Of a DNA stretch of 64,000 bases, positions 44,294-54,818 are shown piece after piece; within the stretch, counting starts at the first letter, position 1; each line of letters opens with the position of its first letter. Origin of the DNA: Chlorophyllum brunneum (Eukaryota; Basidiomycota; Agaricomycetes; Agaricales; Agaricaceae). The position numbers and the translations under genes are program-made. Below the pieces are notes generated by a model. The model was not told the DNA's origin. It did no database searches and was given only the letters and a program-made list of their open reading frames with translations. The stretch covers positions 558,001 to 622,000 of the forward strand of contig OY756148.1 of assembly GCA_963576785.1 (NCBI GenBank), given 5' to 3'.

Positions 44294-46012
44294 ATGAACG
44301 ACGATTCAACTCCAATTACCGGACCACTGGGCCACATCGATCTTATTAAGTACGAGATCGAGTGGATGGAGAACGAGATGACTGAGGCTTTACGACGTTT
44401 TCATGAAAGACGTACCGATCTTCTCTGGAGGTTAAATACCCTACAAGCATCAACTAGGGTCATTCCTCCAGAGATCCTCGGCCGCGTCTTTTCATTCTTA
44501 CGCGGACATGGTCTTCAATTAGTAGGAGTATGTTCGAATTGGCGACAAGTCGCTCTAGCGACACCTCAACTCTGGTCTTCCCTTTGCTTTTTTATCACTT
44601 CGGAGAGAGACAACCCCCTGGGGAGGCAAGTCATGGTTGACGTACTTCAGTTTTATCTGGAGAACGTCAAGGATGATCAGTTCTCTCTTACATTGCAATT
44701 CGACACATATTTTTCCCCATCCCAAGAATTACTACAACTCTTCTCGAATTTACTCCTCCGCGAAGAGAACATTCGAAAGGTGTACGCTCTCCAACTTGTG
44801 CGTGCACCTTCGGATTGGATTTTTTTATTCTCAGAACTGCACCAACTGGGATATCTGGAGATACGCGACCTCATTTCCAGTACAAGTCGCTCCTGGAACC
44901 CGACTCCCCCTTCGACCCTCTTCCTCGTTGGGCTTCCTCGCCTCCACCGACTCGAGCTCCACGATCTGAGAAGCTCTCGGCTTATAATCGGGCAAGGTCT
45001 TCTTGAACAAATCACTCACATATCCCTCTCACGAGTGTCTGTTGACCTCTGCATCGCATTGCTCACGCAATGTCCTAATCTGATTCATTTCCAGTCGATC
45101 TATCCTCGGAATTCCGACAGATTCGGAGTAGGCAGCGTTGTCTATTCCCGGCTTACCGATATCCCCATTGTTCTATGTCGACTAAGGTATTTCGGCTGGG
45201 AATGCCCAGAAAAAAGTGGCCGTAGCTCGCTCATCTATCCACGCCTGCGTTTCCCAAACCTCTCCAGCTTTCACTGGTGGTCCAGTCACAAAGCCGCCTT
45301 AGAGGAAATACTTCCGAATCTTCCTCCGTCCCTGTCTTCTTTGACTATCCACTGTGCTTATGATTGGGTGACGAGTTTGGCGGAACTCGTATTCAGGCAC
45401 ACCTCAACCATCCAGAACCTGCGTCTCTACGGCTGTAACTCCACCACTGTGACCAGCGTCTTGGAGGTGTTGGAGGGTGATGAAAGAGAGGGAAGAGTTT
45501 ACCTTCCGCACCTGGGAGTATTGTCGATCGATGGGATTATTGATATAGTCGAGTGTCACTTCGATCAGGAGCCACCAAGGCGACCCACCACTGTAGAGTG
45601 GGTCCCGTCACCCGAGATAGAGGCAGAACTGGTGAGCCATATTGCGAAGACACTCCGTGCCCGCCGAAACAAAGGCCAGAATCTTCTACTAGAGGTGTCA
45701 AGGTGGGTTGGAAGTTGGTCCAGGGAGATCTGGGATGTTCGTTGTTCGTTGCATGAGGAAGGGATCGAAATGAAGCTATGGATGGACAGCGAAAAAAGGC
45801 GCTTGTTGTCGGAGGAACCGGAAAGTCGCATAGCCAAGGCTGATAGCCACGACGGAGGACTGGAGGGAGTAGAACCGGGAGATTCTAGGGCTATAGGCTC
45901 GGGCGAGGCGAGAGAAGATAAACCAGAATATAGGGTCAGTCGAGGTGGCCGAAGAGGTGGAGCGCCGGGATCGAAGGGTGGAAGAGGAGCGTCAGGTTCA
46001 AGAGGTGGATAG
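44294..46012 (+). CDS. F-box protein with Arg/Gly-rich tail
   Basis: Intronless frame from ATG 44294 (MNDDSTPITGPLGHIDLI), about 572 codons. Residues 15-50 are helical (coiled coil), then the F-box: VIPPEILGRVFSFLRG and WRQVALATPQLWSSL. A Leu-rich LRR-like region follows with regular LHRLELHDL and SLTIHCAYDW strands. The C-terminus is acidic then ends in RGGRRGGAPGSKGGRG repeats, an RGG-like tail unusual for F-box proteins. Likely an SCF adaptor; the target is unknown. Not closely related in sequence to the F-box genes at 23.4 and 29.3 kb beyond the domain. Confidence 0.88.
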   Translation: MNDDSTPITGPLGHIDLIKYEIEWMENEMTEALRRFHERRTDLLWRLNTLQASTRVIPPEILGRVFSFLRGHGLQLVGVCSNWRQVALATPQLWSSLCFFITSERDNPLGRQVMVDVLQFYLENVKDDQFSLTLQFDTYFSPSQELLQLFSNLLLREENIRKVYALQLVRAPSDWIFLFSELHQLGYLEIRDLISSTSRSWNPTPPSTLFLVGLPRLHRLELHDLRSSRLIIGQGLLEQITHISLSRVSVDLCIALLTQCPNLIHFQSIYPRNSDRFGVGSVVYSRLTDIPIVLCRLRYFGWECPEKSGRSSLIYPRLRFPNLSSFHWWSSHKAALEEILPNLPPSLSSLTIHCAYDWVTSLAELVFRHTSTIQNLRLYGCNSTTVTSVLEVLEGDEREGRVYLPHLGVLSIDGIIDIVECHFDQEPPRRPTTVEWVPSPEIEAELVSHIAKTLRARRNKGQNLLLEVSRWVGSWSREIWDVRCSLHEEGIEMKLWMDSEKRRLLSEEPESRIAKADSHDGGLEGVEPGDSRAIGSGEAREDKPEYRVSRGGRRGGAPGSKGGRGASGSRGG

Positions 46013-46309
46013 GGGTGGTTTCAGGGCCCGAGAGTACGTTGAGGAAAGGGAGGTAATCAGGTGAGGTACGCCAGAAGGGACCCAGAAGTCTGAGCAGGTA
46101 GGAGAAATCGTGCTGTCTCCTCTTGTGTAATTTAGTAGAGCAAACACCAATCTCTGTTGATATCCGGATATATTCGCGCGGAAGTCATGCAAGAGGCGTA
46201 GTAAAATAAGCCCACGAATGGTCGGTTTAATGGCCATTTTTTGCCAGTCCATCACCATCCATAAGCAGTGAACATCTCTGGCTTGCTTCTATGGGTAGGA
46301 TGCTCACCA

Positions 46310-46475
46310 ACTCGTGGCACCCCTGCGCTGAGCCACGACGATCCACCTGTTCTATCCTCGATTGCTAATGAGTGGAGTGAGTAGGTGGGTAATTCAGAAA
46401 TGAGTAGATGTGATGATGCTATTGGGGGAATGGCAGAGTATGTGGCTTCGGGAACGAGAACCCACATCTGAGATC
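46310..46475. repeat. Dispersed repeat, copy 2
   Basis: Matches 32050-32290 in blocks (GAGCCACGACGATCCACC; GTGGCTTCGGGAACGAGAAC) with small deletions. See copy 1. Confidence 0.5.
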
Positions 46476-46579
46476 TGAGGACTCATGGTCTTGTGGTGGT
46501 GGTGAATGTACTTGTAATGGAAGCGGAAGGAATAAAGACAGGAGCGCGACCATGAAATGGGGTTTACTTGAAACCAATG

Positions 46580-47092
46580 GCATAAATAAACCTGGATCCA
46601 GGGGATACCACACTGTCAATCCTGTCGGCAATATCATAGTTGTTATCGGAGGAAGTGATGGGAGGATATTTTCGACAAACTTTGGACTCCCAACCTGGGT
46701 GCGTGTAATCTCATCATTACAATCTCCATTGTCTTGATTCCCTATGTCGGTGTGTAGAAACACGGATATGGGTGCAGATCAAATCTTCGGTGCGCATGAC
46801 AGTACAGAATACACATGTGAACTCGTCCTTCTCAATCTCGGTGCATTTTCCACCTCAGTCAATTTGTTAGTTCACTACCTCAGTCTCCCTACAATATGAA
46901 ACCCGATACGTCTACGGAAAATTTCCAGCGCCTCGGCTATATCATGCCGCCGATCCTGCTGATAACACACTATTCCTCATCGGCGGGTTTAATAGGTTTG
47001 ATGATGTGTATATCTTGGAACGGGCTGCGATTGCGTATTCGCATCAGGTTCCGAGCTTCGCGATTGAGGTGTTGGTCCCTTGACACTTTGTT
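46580..47092 (+). pseudogene. Kelch-repeat protein remnant (C-terminal repeats)
   Basis: Two Kelch blades are legible: RGYHTVNPVGNIIVVIGGSD and, in another frame, PRLYHAADPADNTLFLIGGF, then DDVYILERAAIAYSHQV and a stop at 47092. The order (YGK..P.PR.YH.., DDV.ILE.A...HQ) parallels the intact Kelch gene at 54.8-56.6 kb (YGKPPTPRGYHT..DDVWILELASLSYLHQ). Blades are separated by stops and frame changes, so it is a relic. Only the C-terminal third is present. Confidence 0.75.
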
Positions 47093-47540
47093 GGGTTCGG
47101 TCGAGTTGGTAATTTTGTCGTTGCGCCGTGGCATTATGATTCCGGTCGGTTAGCTTCTGGAGAAAATAAAGAAACACAGGTTTTTGAATTGGTCTGACAC
47201 AGATATAGGTGATTGAAAGCCGACTGAGGCTATTCTCGTCCGGTGCCCCTCATGGCGCCGCCTGTCCAGGTGAGCAGGCCATGCCCTGCGCCCACATCGA
47301 CCTCCAATTCACCCATGTGTTCCCATCTCTCCCGCGGTGCAAGTCTAGATAAAGAATGAAAGATGTTGCGATCAGAATGTAAGGCCGATAGCCTATTCCA
47401 CGAGGCTGTTTGGCGTCCTTGGGATTCCGCCAAACCCGGAACAGCCCCTCATGTGTGATTCCACTGCTGCATTTACCCCGAAATGGCGGAATAACCATGA
47501 TGACTGTTGATTGTGGTGCTCGTTCATGAGCAATATGTGC

Positions 47541-47551
47541 AGTATATAACT
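47541..47551 (+). promoter_or_regulatory. TATA box of the 47.6-kb membrane-protein copy
   Basis: CAGTATATAACTCTTGCCTC matches the TATA region of the 63.6-kb gene (GGTATATAACCCTTGCCTTG), at the same distance from the ATG. Confidence 0.65.
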
Positions 47552-47608
47552 CTTGCCTCATTAACTGTGATCCAATACCTACAGCCAAATACCTGAACCT
47601 AAGCGAAG

Positions 47609-49403
47609 ATGGACAAACGTGGCCTGGAACCTGGGGACTTCGTCGCTGACCTCAACATTACGCACTTCAATGGTTGCTTAAATTGTACGTGTACTGATCT
47701 CTTGTATTTTCCGGCGCACATTCTTACGCGGGAAGATGTAGTTGCCGCAATCACAGTACTGGTCTATGAGACCTTGCGCACTCTACCCCAGGAAGTGAGT
47801 GTATATAGTCACAGACTACTTCCTGGCTAATAAAGATGCAGGTAAAGCACATGCACCGGTACACCCCAAACACTGTCTTGTCCTCCCATCTTCTCACTCG
47901 CTACCTGACCTAGTGGAAGATGGACACTGGTCCGGGTTATTTATTTCTCTCTTCGGTTCTGGGCTTTCCTGGGAACAGGGTCAGTATTCAATTCTAGATC
48001 TGAACCGATAACACAAGCTCACATCAGCCAGAATACTCATTTACGGCAAGTATAATCCTTTATTCTCTTGGGTGGGAGGCCGTTTACGATCTACCACCAG
48101 TTCAGCAAAATAACTTCATCAGATATCAAGTGAGACCTTGTCTCATTTCCCCCGTGCATATTCCTCACCAACACCCGATAGGTGTAAGTGGTTACGTGAC
48201 ATCTAAACGTCGGGCTCACAGTGGCCTACTGCCACCAGCTGTACAATAGCTTACCGGTGGTTTTCGAAACTGTAAGCACCTCCTGCCATCCTAAAAAATA
48301 GGATATTTGAATTTCATAGATCTATACAAGTCTTTCTTCCGGCCACACTGAAGATTCTGCTAATATTGCGCCTCCGGGCACTGTGGAATCAGAACCTCGT
48401 CGGTGAGTCATGAGTCTTGACATTTTGGATCCAGACTTGTCATGATCAAAAACTTTTAGTGACAATCTTCTTGTATATTATCACATTCAGTGGGTGAAGT
48501 TGTGGTTTGTAAGAGGAAAGACCACTTATATGATCTCTGTTGGTTTAGCTGAAATTTTGGTACGTCTACCATCCTCTGTCTGTATCCTCCACGTACTTGC
48601 TGATATGATAATAGCTGTCCCTGATGTCTATTCTTATTATTAACCATGGTGGCAGTGATGATAGATTTCCACGCCACGGCTGCTGGGTGGAGGCTACAAA
48701 TTCCCAATTTACTTTCGGACTTAAGATAAATCAGGCAAAAATGTGAGTCTTTTTTACTCTCCTTCTCTGTCCAAAATTGAATTTGGTATACCTATGTAGT
48801 GTGGTTCGACTGTGCTCAACAGGCATTGAGGTCATTCTGATGGTCATCAGACTTGTGCAAATATTCCACCGCTCGGCACCTCCTGGCCAGCCATTTCTCG
48901 ATTCAATGTTGCACATCAAAAAGTTAACGCCAATTATTTATATTTTCTACCGGGATGGAACATTATGCTTGATCCCGTGAGTAGTGGTCACTGTTGACTA
49001 CATACGCAGTACCGAATGCTTCTCTATTATCATTTTCAGAATTCTGGGTAGGCAAAGTGCCAAGCCTTCGAGTAAAATATTCAGCGCTAACTTGAACATC
49101 TATTAAACTAGCACTTACAATACTTCAATCCCTATATCAACTTGTCTTCGCGGGTCAAGAAAACCTCTTTGCAGGAATTGATTGGAGTGCATGGCTGGCA
49201 ACGACATACTGCTTGGCGGTATGGTCACCCGAGTACCAATATCAGTGATCATGGATATTCATAGACTTTTCCAGGGAATGCGACTGATCCTCAATCTTCG
49301 TGAGGCTGACTGCAAGTTCATGGATTCCTTAACCTCGCGACCAATGCACTCAATCCAGTTTCGGCATGGGACAACACAGGAAGAGTCTGAGAGCGAGTGG
49401 TGA
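47609..49403 (+). pseudogene. DUF6533-like membrane protein, broken copy in the duplicated block
   Basis: Co-linear with the 63.6-kb gene: MDKRGLEPGDFVADLNITHF, VVAAITVLVYETLRTLPQE, then an exon with a one-base shift and a stop before GRWTLVRVIYFSLRFWAFLG. Next come QVFLPATLKILLILRLRALW (48.3 kb), GCWVEATNSQFTFG (48.7 kb), STGIEVILMVIRLVQIFHRS to LTPIIYIFYRDGTLCLIP (48.8-48.98 kb), and the C-terminal RLILNLREADCKFMDSLTSR exon. A donor after the fourth exon has become GCAAGT. The frameshift plus stop in exon 3 and a small deletion near 48.24 kb disable it. Confidence 0.82.
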
Positions 49404-49489
49404 GGCTGCACTATTGCATAAGGGCTGTTATGTAAGGCTCAGGCGAAGAATAAATAGTGACTAGACCACACAACCGCATGAAACTCTTG

Positions 49490-49855
49490 ACCATCCCTAC
49501 AATACTTATTACCTTAGTTCGCGCTCTTGCCTGGACCTTGCTCTATGACCGTAGCTGAGTACCTCGTTGGTGTTGGAAAGACGGAACAACTGGATATCCT
49601 TCGGCCAATTCAAACCCAATGACATACCAGTGACTCCATGACTTACCAGTGACTCCAAACCTCTAGGAAGAAAAGGACCCACTTCGATCGTCAGTCATTC
49701 TAGCTGGAGACGTCGCGTTTGAGTTTAAGCAATGCACACAGTGCCGTTCGTACGTATATGATCCGTTTGCCCCCCTCTAAAGCGTTAACCGAATGGTCAG
49801 AACCAACTTTTGAAACGCCTTGCGTGCTGCTCGATGGAGATTTCAGTGGCGGTAT
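49490..49855 (+). pseudogene. Cupredoxin-like GPI protein, broken partial copy
   Basis: DNA matches the first part of the 61.7-kb gene in order: GCTGAGTACCTCGTTGGTGT (signal peptide cleavage and EYLVGVGK), the intron with GACTCCAAACCTCTAG acceptor, GGAGACGTCGCGTTTGAGTT (GDVVVFEF), and CTTGCGTGCTGCTCGATGGA (PCVPLDG). Stops and indels interrupt the frame, and a 26-nt duplication of a GTGACTCCA segment sits in the intron. Similarity ends abruptly at a palindrome (49844-49865), after which Kelch-like sequence begins. Confidence 0.85.
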
Positions 49856-49865
49856 ACCGCCACTG
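49844..49865. repeat. 22-bp perfect palindrome at a duplication breakpoint
   Basis: CAGTGGCGGTA followed directly by its exact complement TACCGCCACTG. It sits exactly where cupredoxin homology stops and Kelch homology starts. Confidence 0.9.
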
Positions 49866-50035
49866 GTCATTACTAGGGGAAGTGCTGGGAGGATAGCTTC
49901 AATCAGCTTTGGATTCTCGATCTCGGTGCATGTGATCTCGCTGTGATCTCGCTGTTGCGGTTTTCACTTTGTTGCTTCGTTGTATCGGTATGTACACGGA
50001 TACCCCGCTCCACAAGTAAGGAGCAACAAATTGCA
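49856..50035 (+). pseudogene. Second Kelch remnant
   Basis: LVITRGSAGRIASISFGFSI aligns with VVIGGSDGRIFSTNFGLPTW of the 46.6-kb Kelch relic, and the following DNA (GTATGTACACGGATACC) resembles GTAGAAACACGGATATG there. Only one blade edge remains. Confidence 0.5.
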
Positions 50036-50929
50036 ACAATTTAAAGCTCTCGGTGGATTTGTCCGGCCTCTGCACTGATCGTCTTAACCAATCTCAGTCT
50101 TTCGCCTCTACCGATAAGTGTACTTGGCCAACGACAGAGTGCGTCCCACACGCCATACAAAGGATTTTTCCCCCCGTTCTTTCGGTACTCACCCCCAGAT
50201 GTAGGAACGAGATCAAGAAGAGCCATTGGGTGACCTGGGCCGAACGTCTGAAGGAATTGTATGAGGTCAACATTGTGGATACGCAAGGCCAGAAATGGAG
50301 ACCCCGGGCACGCTCAGAGAAATAAGTACACATCTTATCAACAAGGACGTGAGATGGACAATAGAAACGAACGCCGATAATTCTATCTATTTCCTCTAAC
50401 ATCTTATTCCGCCATCTTATTGTACGGAGGATCGTGAGTCTCATTAACCTATTCTTATGCTAGCCAGGACGATCCAATATATATATATTTACTGAGATAA
50501 ATTATGAGGGCTTGAGCTGTGGTCATCCCTATCTGTGGTATGTGGGAGTACGTTGCTCCCTTAATGCTCACATGGTAGTACACAATTATAATACAATGTG
50601 AATGACGGTGTTATTGTGGATGGCAGTTCCCACAAGTTGGAGAGCGATCGCCAGGTTTCAAGCTAAGAAACGCACTAGCAGAAAAGAGTACACTAGGGAG
50701 TGTAAGACATAGAAGGAAGGTTGGGAAATATGGTGAGGGTATGGACCATGTAGAGGTACTGTACATGCCAAAGAATCCTCCTTTCACACAGGTATTCCTA
50801 CAAATTTTGATAGTCGTGCCTTTCCGGCTCAATTCCCTCGCCTTTGATAATTCTACATGGGGAGTCTGAGGAACAACCCCTACTCTCCAACTCTGGCACG
50901 TTACATTGGAATATAGTCAATTCACTGTA
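50036..50929. other. Relic/intergenic DNA without gene
   Basis: An open frame on the plus strand at 50053-50325 has ordinary composition but no domain or start support. No gene called. Confidence 0.3.
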
Positions 50930-51490
50930 AAAAGGTCAGTTCGCTGGCTTAGGAGGAGTCTGACAAGGGGACGGTTGAGTAATAGTCATCGGCGTGGTGG
51001 CTGGCGCGTCGGGGTTGGACACAACAGCGTCTGTCTTAGTGACCGGTTGGACAGTTGGTGAATCGTAACGGCAACGCAAGTGGTGACGGTGGCCTGTTAT
51101 CTTCCTGTAGGATCTCCGGAAGAGACTGGGAGCCTGAAGGATGGGAACCCGACTGAGTGGTGGTAGAGGTTTGAGATCCTCCATGAGGTGACCCCGGAGA
51201 CTTGGGTCTAGCATGAGTAGTGGTCACAGTGTCGGGACTCGGGAGAGAGGGATCCTATGGCACTCAAGGCGGGAGCCGTTTAAGTGGTACCAGAGTGTTG
51301 GATAGCAATGGCGTGGTCTGACACGCAAGTAGTTGATGTGGGCTCACCGTTACCATAATCGCGATGACTGTAGTCCCCAGGGATGGCATTGGCGGCTGCA
51401 ACTAGGGCCAAGAAGGGAGAGACGAACGAAGGTACCCTGGGGGTGCTGATGGACGAGGCACTCTAGCTGAACTTTGTTATATATACATAC
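50930..51490 (-). pseudogene. Small secreted protein gene, probably broken
   Basis: On the minus strand a TATA box (TATATATAACAAAG, about 51472-51485) is followed by FVSPFLALVAAANAIPGDYS (signal peptide core) and EPTSTTCVSDHAIAIQHSG, then a TAA. No ATG precedes the signal peptide in frame. Ser/Thr/Pro-rich coding-like sequence continues in other frames down to 50936 (PSPCQTPPKPAN). Probably a decayed gene for a small Ser/Thr-rich surface or secreted protein. Confidence 0.4.
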
Positions 51491-52445
51491 TGGAGGCACA
51501 GCGAGACTTTGTCGTCACAAGGGCAGGAAGGCAATTAAACAAATTCTTTGTTACCACGTTCTGCCGGAACGAGTGCTGCCAAGTTCGTATGGATTACACA
51601 TCTGTTCAGAAGACCATAAACACGATAGATGGCAAATCCAATCAGATTTCCCATACCCACCGCCAGATACCTTTCCCTGGAGTTTGTAGCGAACCTGATA
51701 GGGGTAGAAATCGTGGAACAGTCGAGGTTCTTCCGGACATACAAAGAGTGGAGTTGGCTTGGGGGCAGTTGCAGAGTGATTCAGCAACGAGTTCTTTTTT
51801 ATCCGCTTAGTGTGAGTACGTCCGATGACGGGATAACTCTCGAAGTGACGCAGTGACGCAGCAAGACCAGTCTTGGTTCGGAATTATTGGATAACGTTTG
51901 AGTGGCGTCGCCTGGAAATCGATTAGTCGGCATGGACACCAGACGTGAAATTTATGATAGCGCGCCGCTAGGGCGTTCATGCCAAGCGATTATGCTTCAG
52001 GCCGGACCTAAGGATATGACCATGGTGGCTTTGCAACCCCGGACCGGCGGCCCGCCCGGACGTTACTGACAGAGACGAAATCCAATCAAACCTTGCAACT
52101 TCTTTCCAACAACAGGCGGCCCCTCTCTATATGATCCATCCCTCGCCCCAAAACGAGAGCTATCACCGCAAAACTACTCACGAGGATCAATCTCGGCCCA
52201 AGACATATATTCAGTTGCCAGAAATGCCGCCGTAACCCCTCTCTTGGCTTGCAGGCATGAAGGGATGCACGGCAACCGGATTCTTCAGTTCTGATATGTT
52301 CGTTCAGCTGACCTCTACAAGCGAGTCGAAGCGAACGGATGTCGCTATTGCTTCTGCCCCAATAAAAGCTGAGAACGCACTTGCATCGGTGTCTGGCGCG
52401 TCACGCACAACCACCTACCTTTGCTCGTAGTACACAGGGGACGAA
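51490..52445. other. Intergenic, upstream of the GH28 gene
   Basis: No gene recognised. Likely contains the GH28 promoter; no clear TATA box. Confidence 0.3.
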
Positions 52446-54533
52446 ATGCTGCCATTTTCAGTCGCCATCCTACTCGCGTCTTCTCTGATACCCAAAGTTT
52501 ACTCAGCCGAGTGCACCGTTGCTCATTCTGCGACCGAGGACGACTCACCAGCAATTTTGAAAGCTTTCACGGATTGTCAAGCTGACTCTATCATCACATT
52601 CTCACAGGCAAACTATAGCGCTTTCACACCCGTTTCACTGACTGGTCTGAGTAAGTGTAGGCCTTCTTTTTCCCCCATCCCTCGATTTCTGGCTAATGCC
52701 ACGTATCAGAGAATGTGACCGTGCACCTCAATGGCAATCTCCTTCTTCCTCAAAATGTATCGAGAGTACAACACGAGATAAACATTACACATAACCAGCC
52801 TAGTGTTTGTATATTCATCTGTTTGCCCCGGCCGGGGCTAATCTACGATTATTGGTAGACTTATGCTACGCCATGGTTCTACTTCCAAGGAGAAGACCTT
52901 GCGATCATTGGGTCTGATGATGCCGAGTGGGGTGCATTCCATGGATTTGGCGAGCAGTGGTGGAATGTTGGAAATCGGGTACCTCTCTCTTTATTTTTTT
53001 TCCGGGTTCTTGGGTGTTCATTCACTGGATATAGGTGCTCCGCCCACAACTCGCAACGTTCAACGTCACGAATGGCCTCCTCCGAAAACTGAAGGTTATT
53101 AAACCTATTGCTTGGGGATGGAATCTTCCTGGAAAGAATTTACGCGTCGAGAATCATTTTGTCGATGCCGCACCACAAAATGGAACGCGTGACAATTCTG
53201 TGGTATGTTCTCCTCCAATCACGAGATCAGAAGGGATATTGATCCATTTCGTATGGTGTACTTAGAGCTTCCCTTTCAATACGTAAGTTCTTCACCCCGT
53301 TATACCCCCCCTTCACTATAAGCTGATGGTTATTCTAGTGATGGTGTGTCTTTATTGTGCAAATTTGGGCCCATCACGGTCTAACAGCTAGCAACCTACA
53401 AGGTCTCAACCTTTCTGGTCAAAATATTACCGTTGACGGGTACGCCAAATCCACGTGGCAAAAGTTCTTCATGCTAAAAGTATGAAAATATAGGTACTAC
53501 GGCCACAATGGCGATGACTGTATCTCGGTCATCAACGGCGGCAAGGACATCGTCGCGCAGAACGGTTACTGTGGATTCTCCTCGCACGGTATTTCGATCG
53601 GTTCCCTGGGTAGGAATGGTGCGGTGCAAACAGTTCAGAACGTGCTGTTCAAAAACTGGACCATGGATGGGGCCGTTTACGGCGCCAGGGTGAGTTATCT
53701 TACGATCAGCATACTGCTTCAGAGTTGACCAGCGATGATGGCTTTGGATAGTTCAAGAGCTGGACTGGAGGGCGGGGATTCGCTGATAATGTGACATGGG
53801 AGGATATCACACTCATCGGTGTATCCACTGGCATCTTAGTCACCCAAAAGTAAGTGCGTTTGCACTGTTCAGGTGTCGCCAAATTGACGCTGTCCGTGAT
53901 CAGCTATTACGATCAAGTTGGTGCTGTTCTCGTGCCGCAACCAGGATTGAATCTAACTGTCTATCGCTATAGGAAACAGGTGCTCGTCCGGCCAACACCA
54001 ATAACACAAGCACCAAGGTTTCGAACTTCAAGTACAGGAATTTCAAAGGCAGACTTGCAGCAAACTGGAGTCTGTATCCCTTAAGCTTCGCCACTAGCAA
54101 TCTAGTCCTGACTCATCTCTGTAGCCGACGGAACTTGTATCAGCACTCCGTGCTGGAACTTTGTACCAGGCATAGACAACACCAAGGCTATAGTCTTTGA
54201 TCTTTTCCCTGGAACAGGTCCGAGTTCCTCCTCGAATTCCCTTCAAAACCGCCCTCACTGACCATGGATGTTGTTTGTCTTTTAGCTCTGAATATAACCG
54301 TTGAAAATATTGACATCCACCCACAAAACAAAACTTCAGACGCGACAACGGTCATATGTGATCCTAGCGCCCTTGCACCAGGCGAACAATCCACCCTGGG
54401 TTTCATGTGCAAGAATGGTCCCTACGTCGCTACTGAGATCAAGTCACCGTCTGGTGCTATCAGAATGGCTGATAGGAGAGAAGCGATTGTATTAGGCTCT
54501 ATTCTGGCTCTGGTTTTGGGTTTCCTTCTCTAG
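52446..54533 (+). CDS. Glycoside hydrolase family 28 (pectinase), possibly GPI-anchored, multi-exon
   Basis: MLPFSVAILLASSLIPKVYS is a signal peptide. Exons join in phase: ILKAFTDCQADSIITF, VTVHLNGNLLLPQNVSRV, TPWFYFQGEDLAIIGSDDAE, IKPIAWGWNLPGKNL. FNTDGLNLSG spans three exons and holds the catalytic Asp of the NTD motif. Then come GHNGDDCISV (the DD pair), FSSHGISIGSLGRNG (the GHG-like His), and ARFKSWTG, the RIK motif as RFK, spliced across an intron. All GH28 catalytic motifs are present. After NFKYRNFKG and TPCWNFVPG-like segments the last exon ends MADRREAIVLGSILALVLGF, a hydrophobic tail typical of GPI signals. The enzyme should hydrolyse polygalacturonan or related pectin; exo or endo mode cannot be told. 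Confidence 0.88.
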
Positions 54534-54818
54534 TAATACGCTCTAGTCATGAACTTTCAACCCCTTACCTTTTGATGTAAACCATGTGGAATAAATCCAA
54601 TGTATGCCCTTCCCTTCAAAGCCACTGGGTTCTAACTCTAGGAACTCCCACCACAAGGGCGGGAGTAGGAAATTTCGTATTCAATATCGTGATGACGGCT
54701 TCAGCGGGTCCATATAACTTTGAAAAATTCGGCACTACCGGTAGGAGGAACTATATTCTCTCAATCTCCGGAACCTGCCACCCAGGAGTGCAGAAAATTT
54801 TAAGGTGGTCATATCGTT

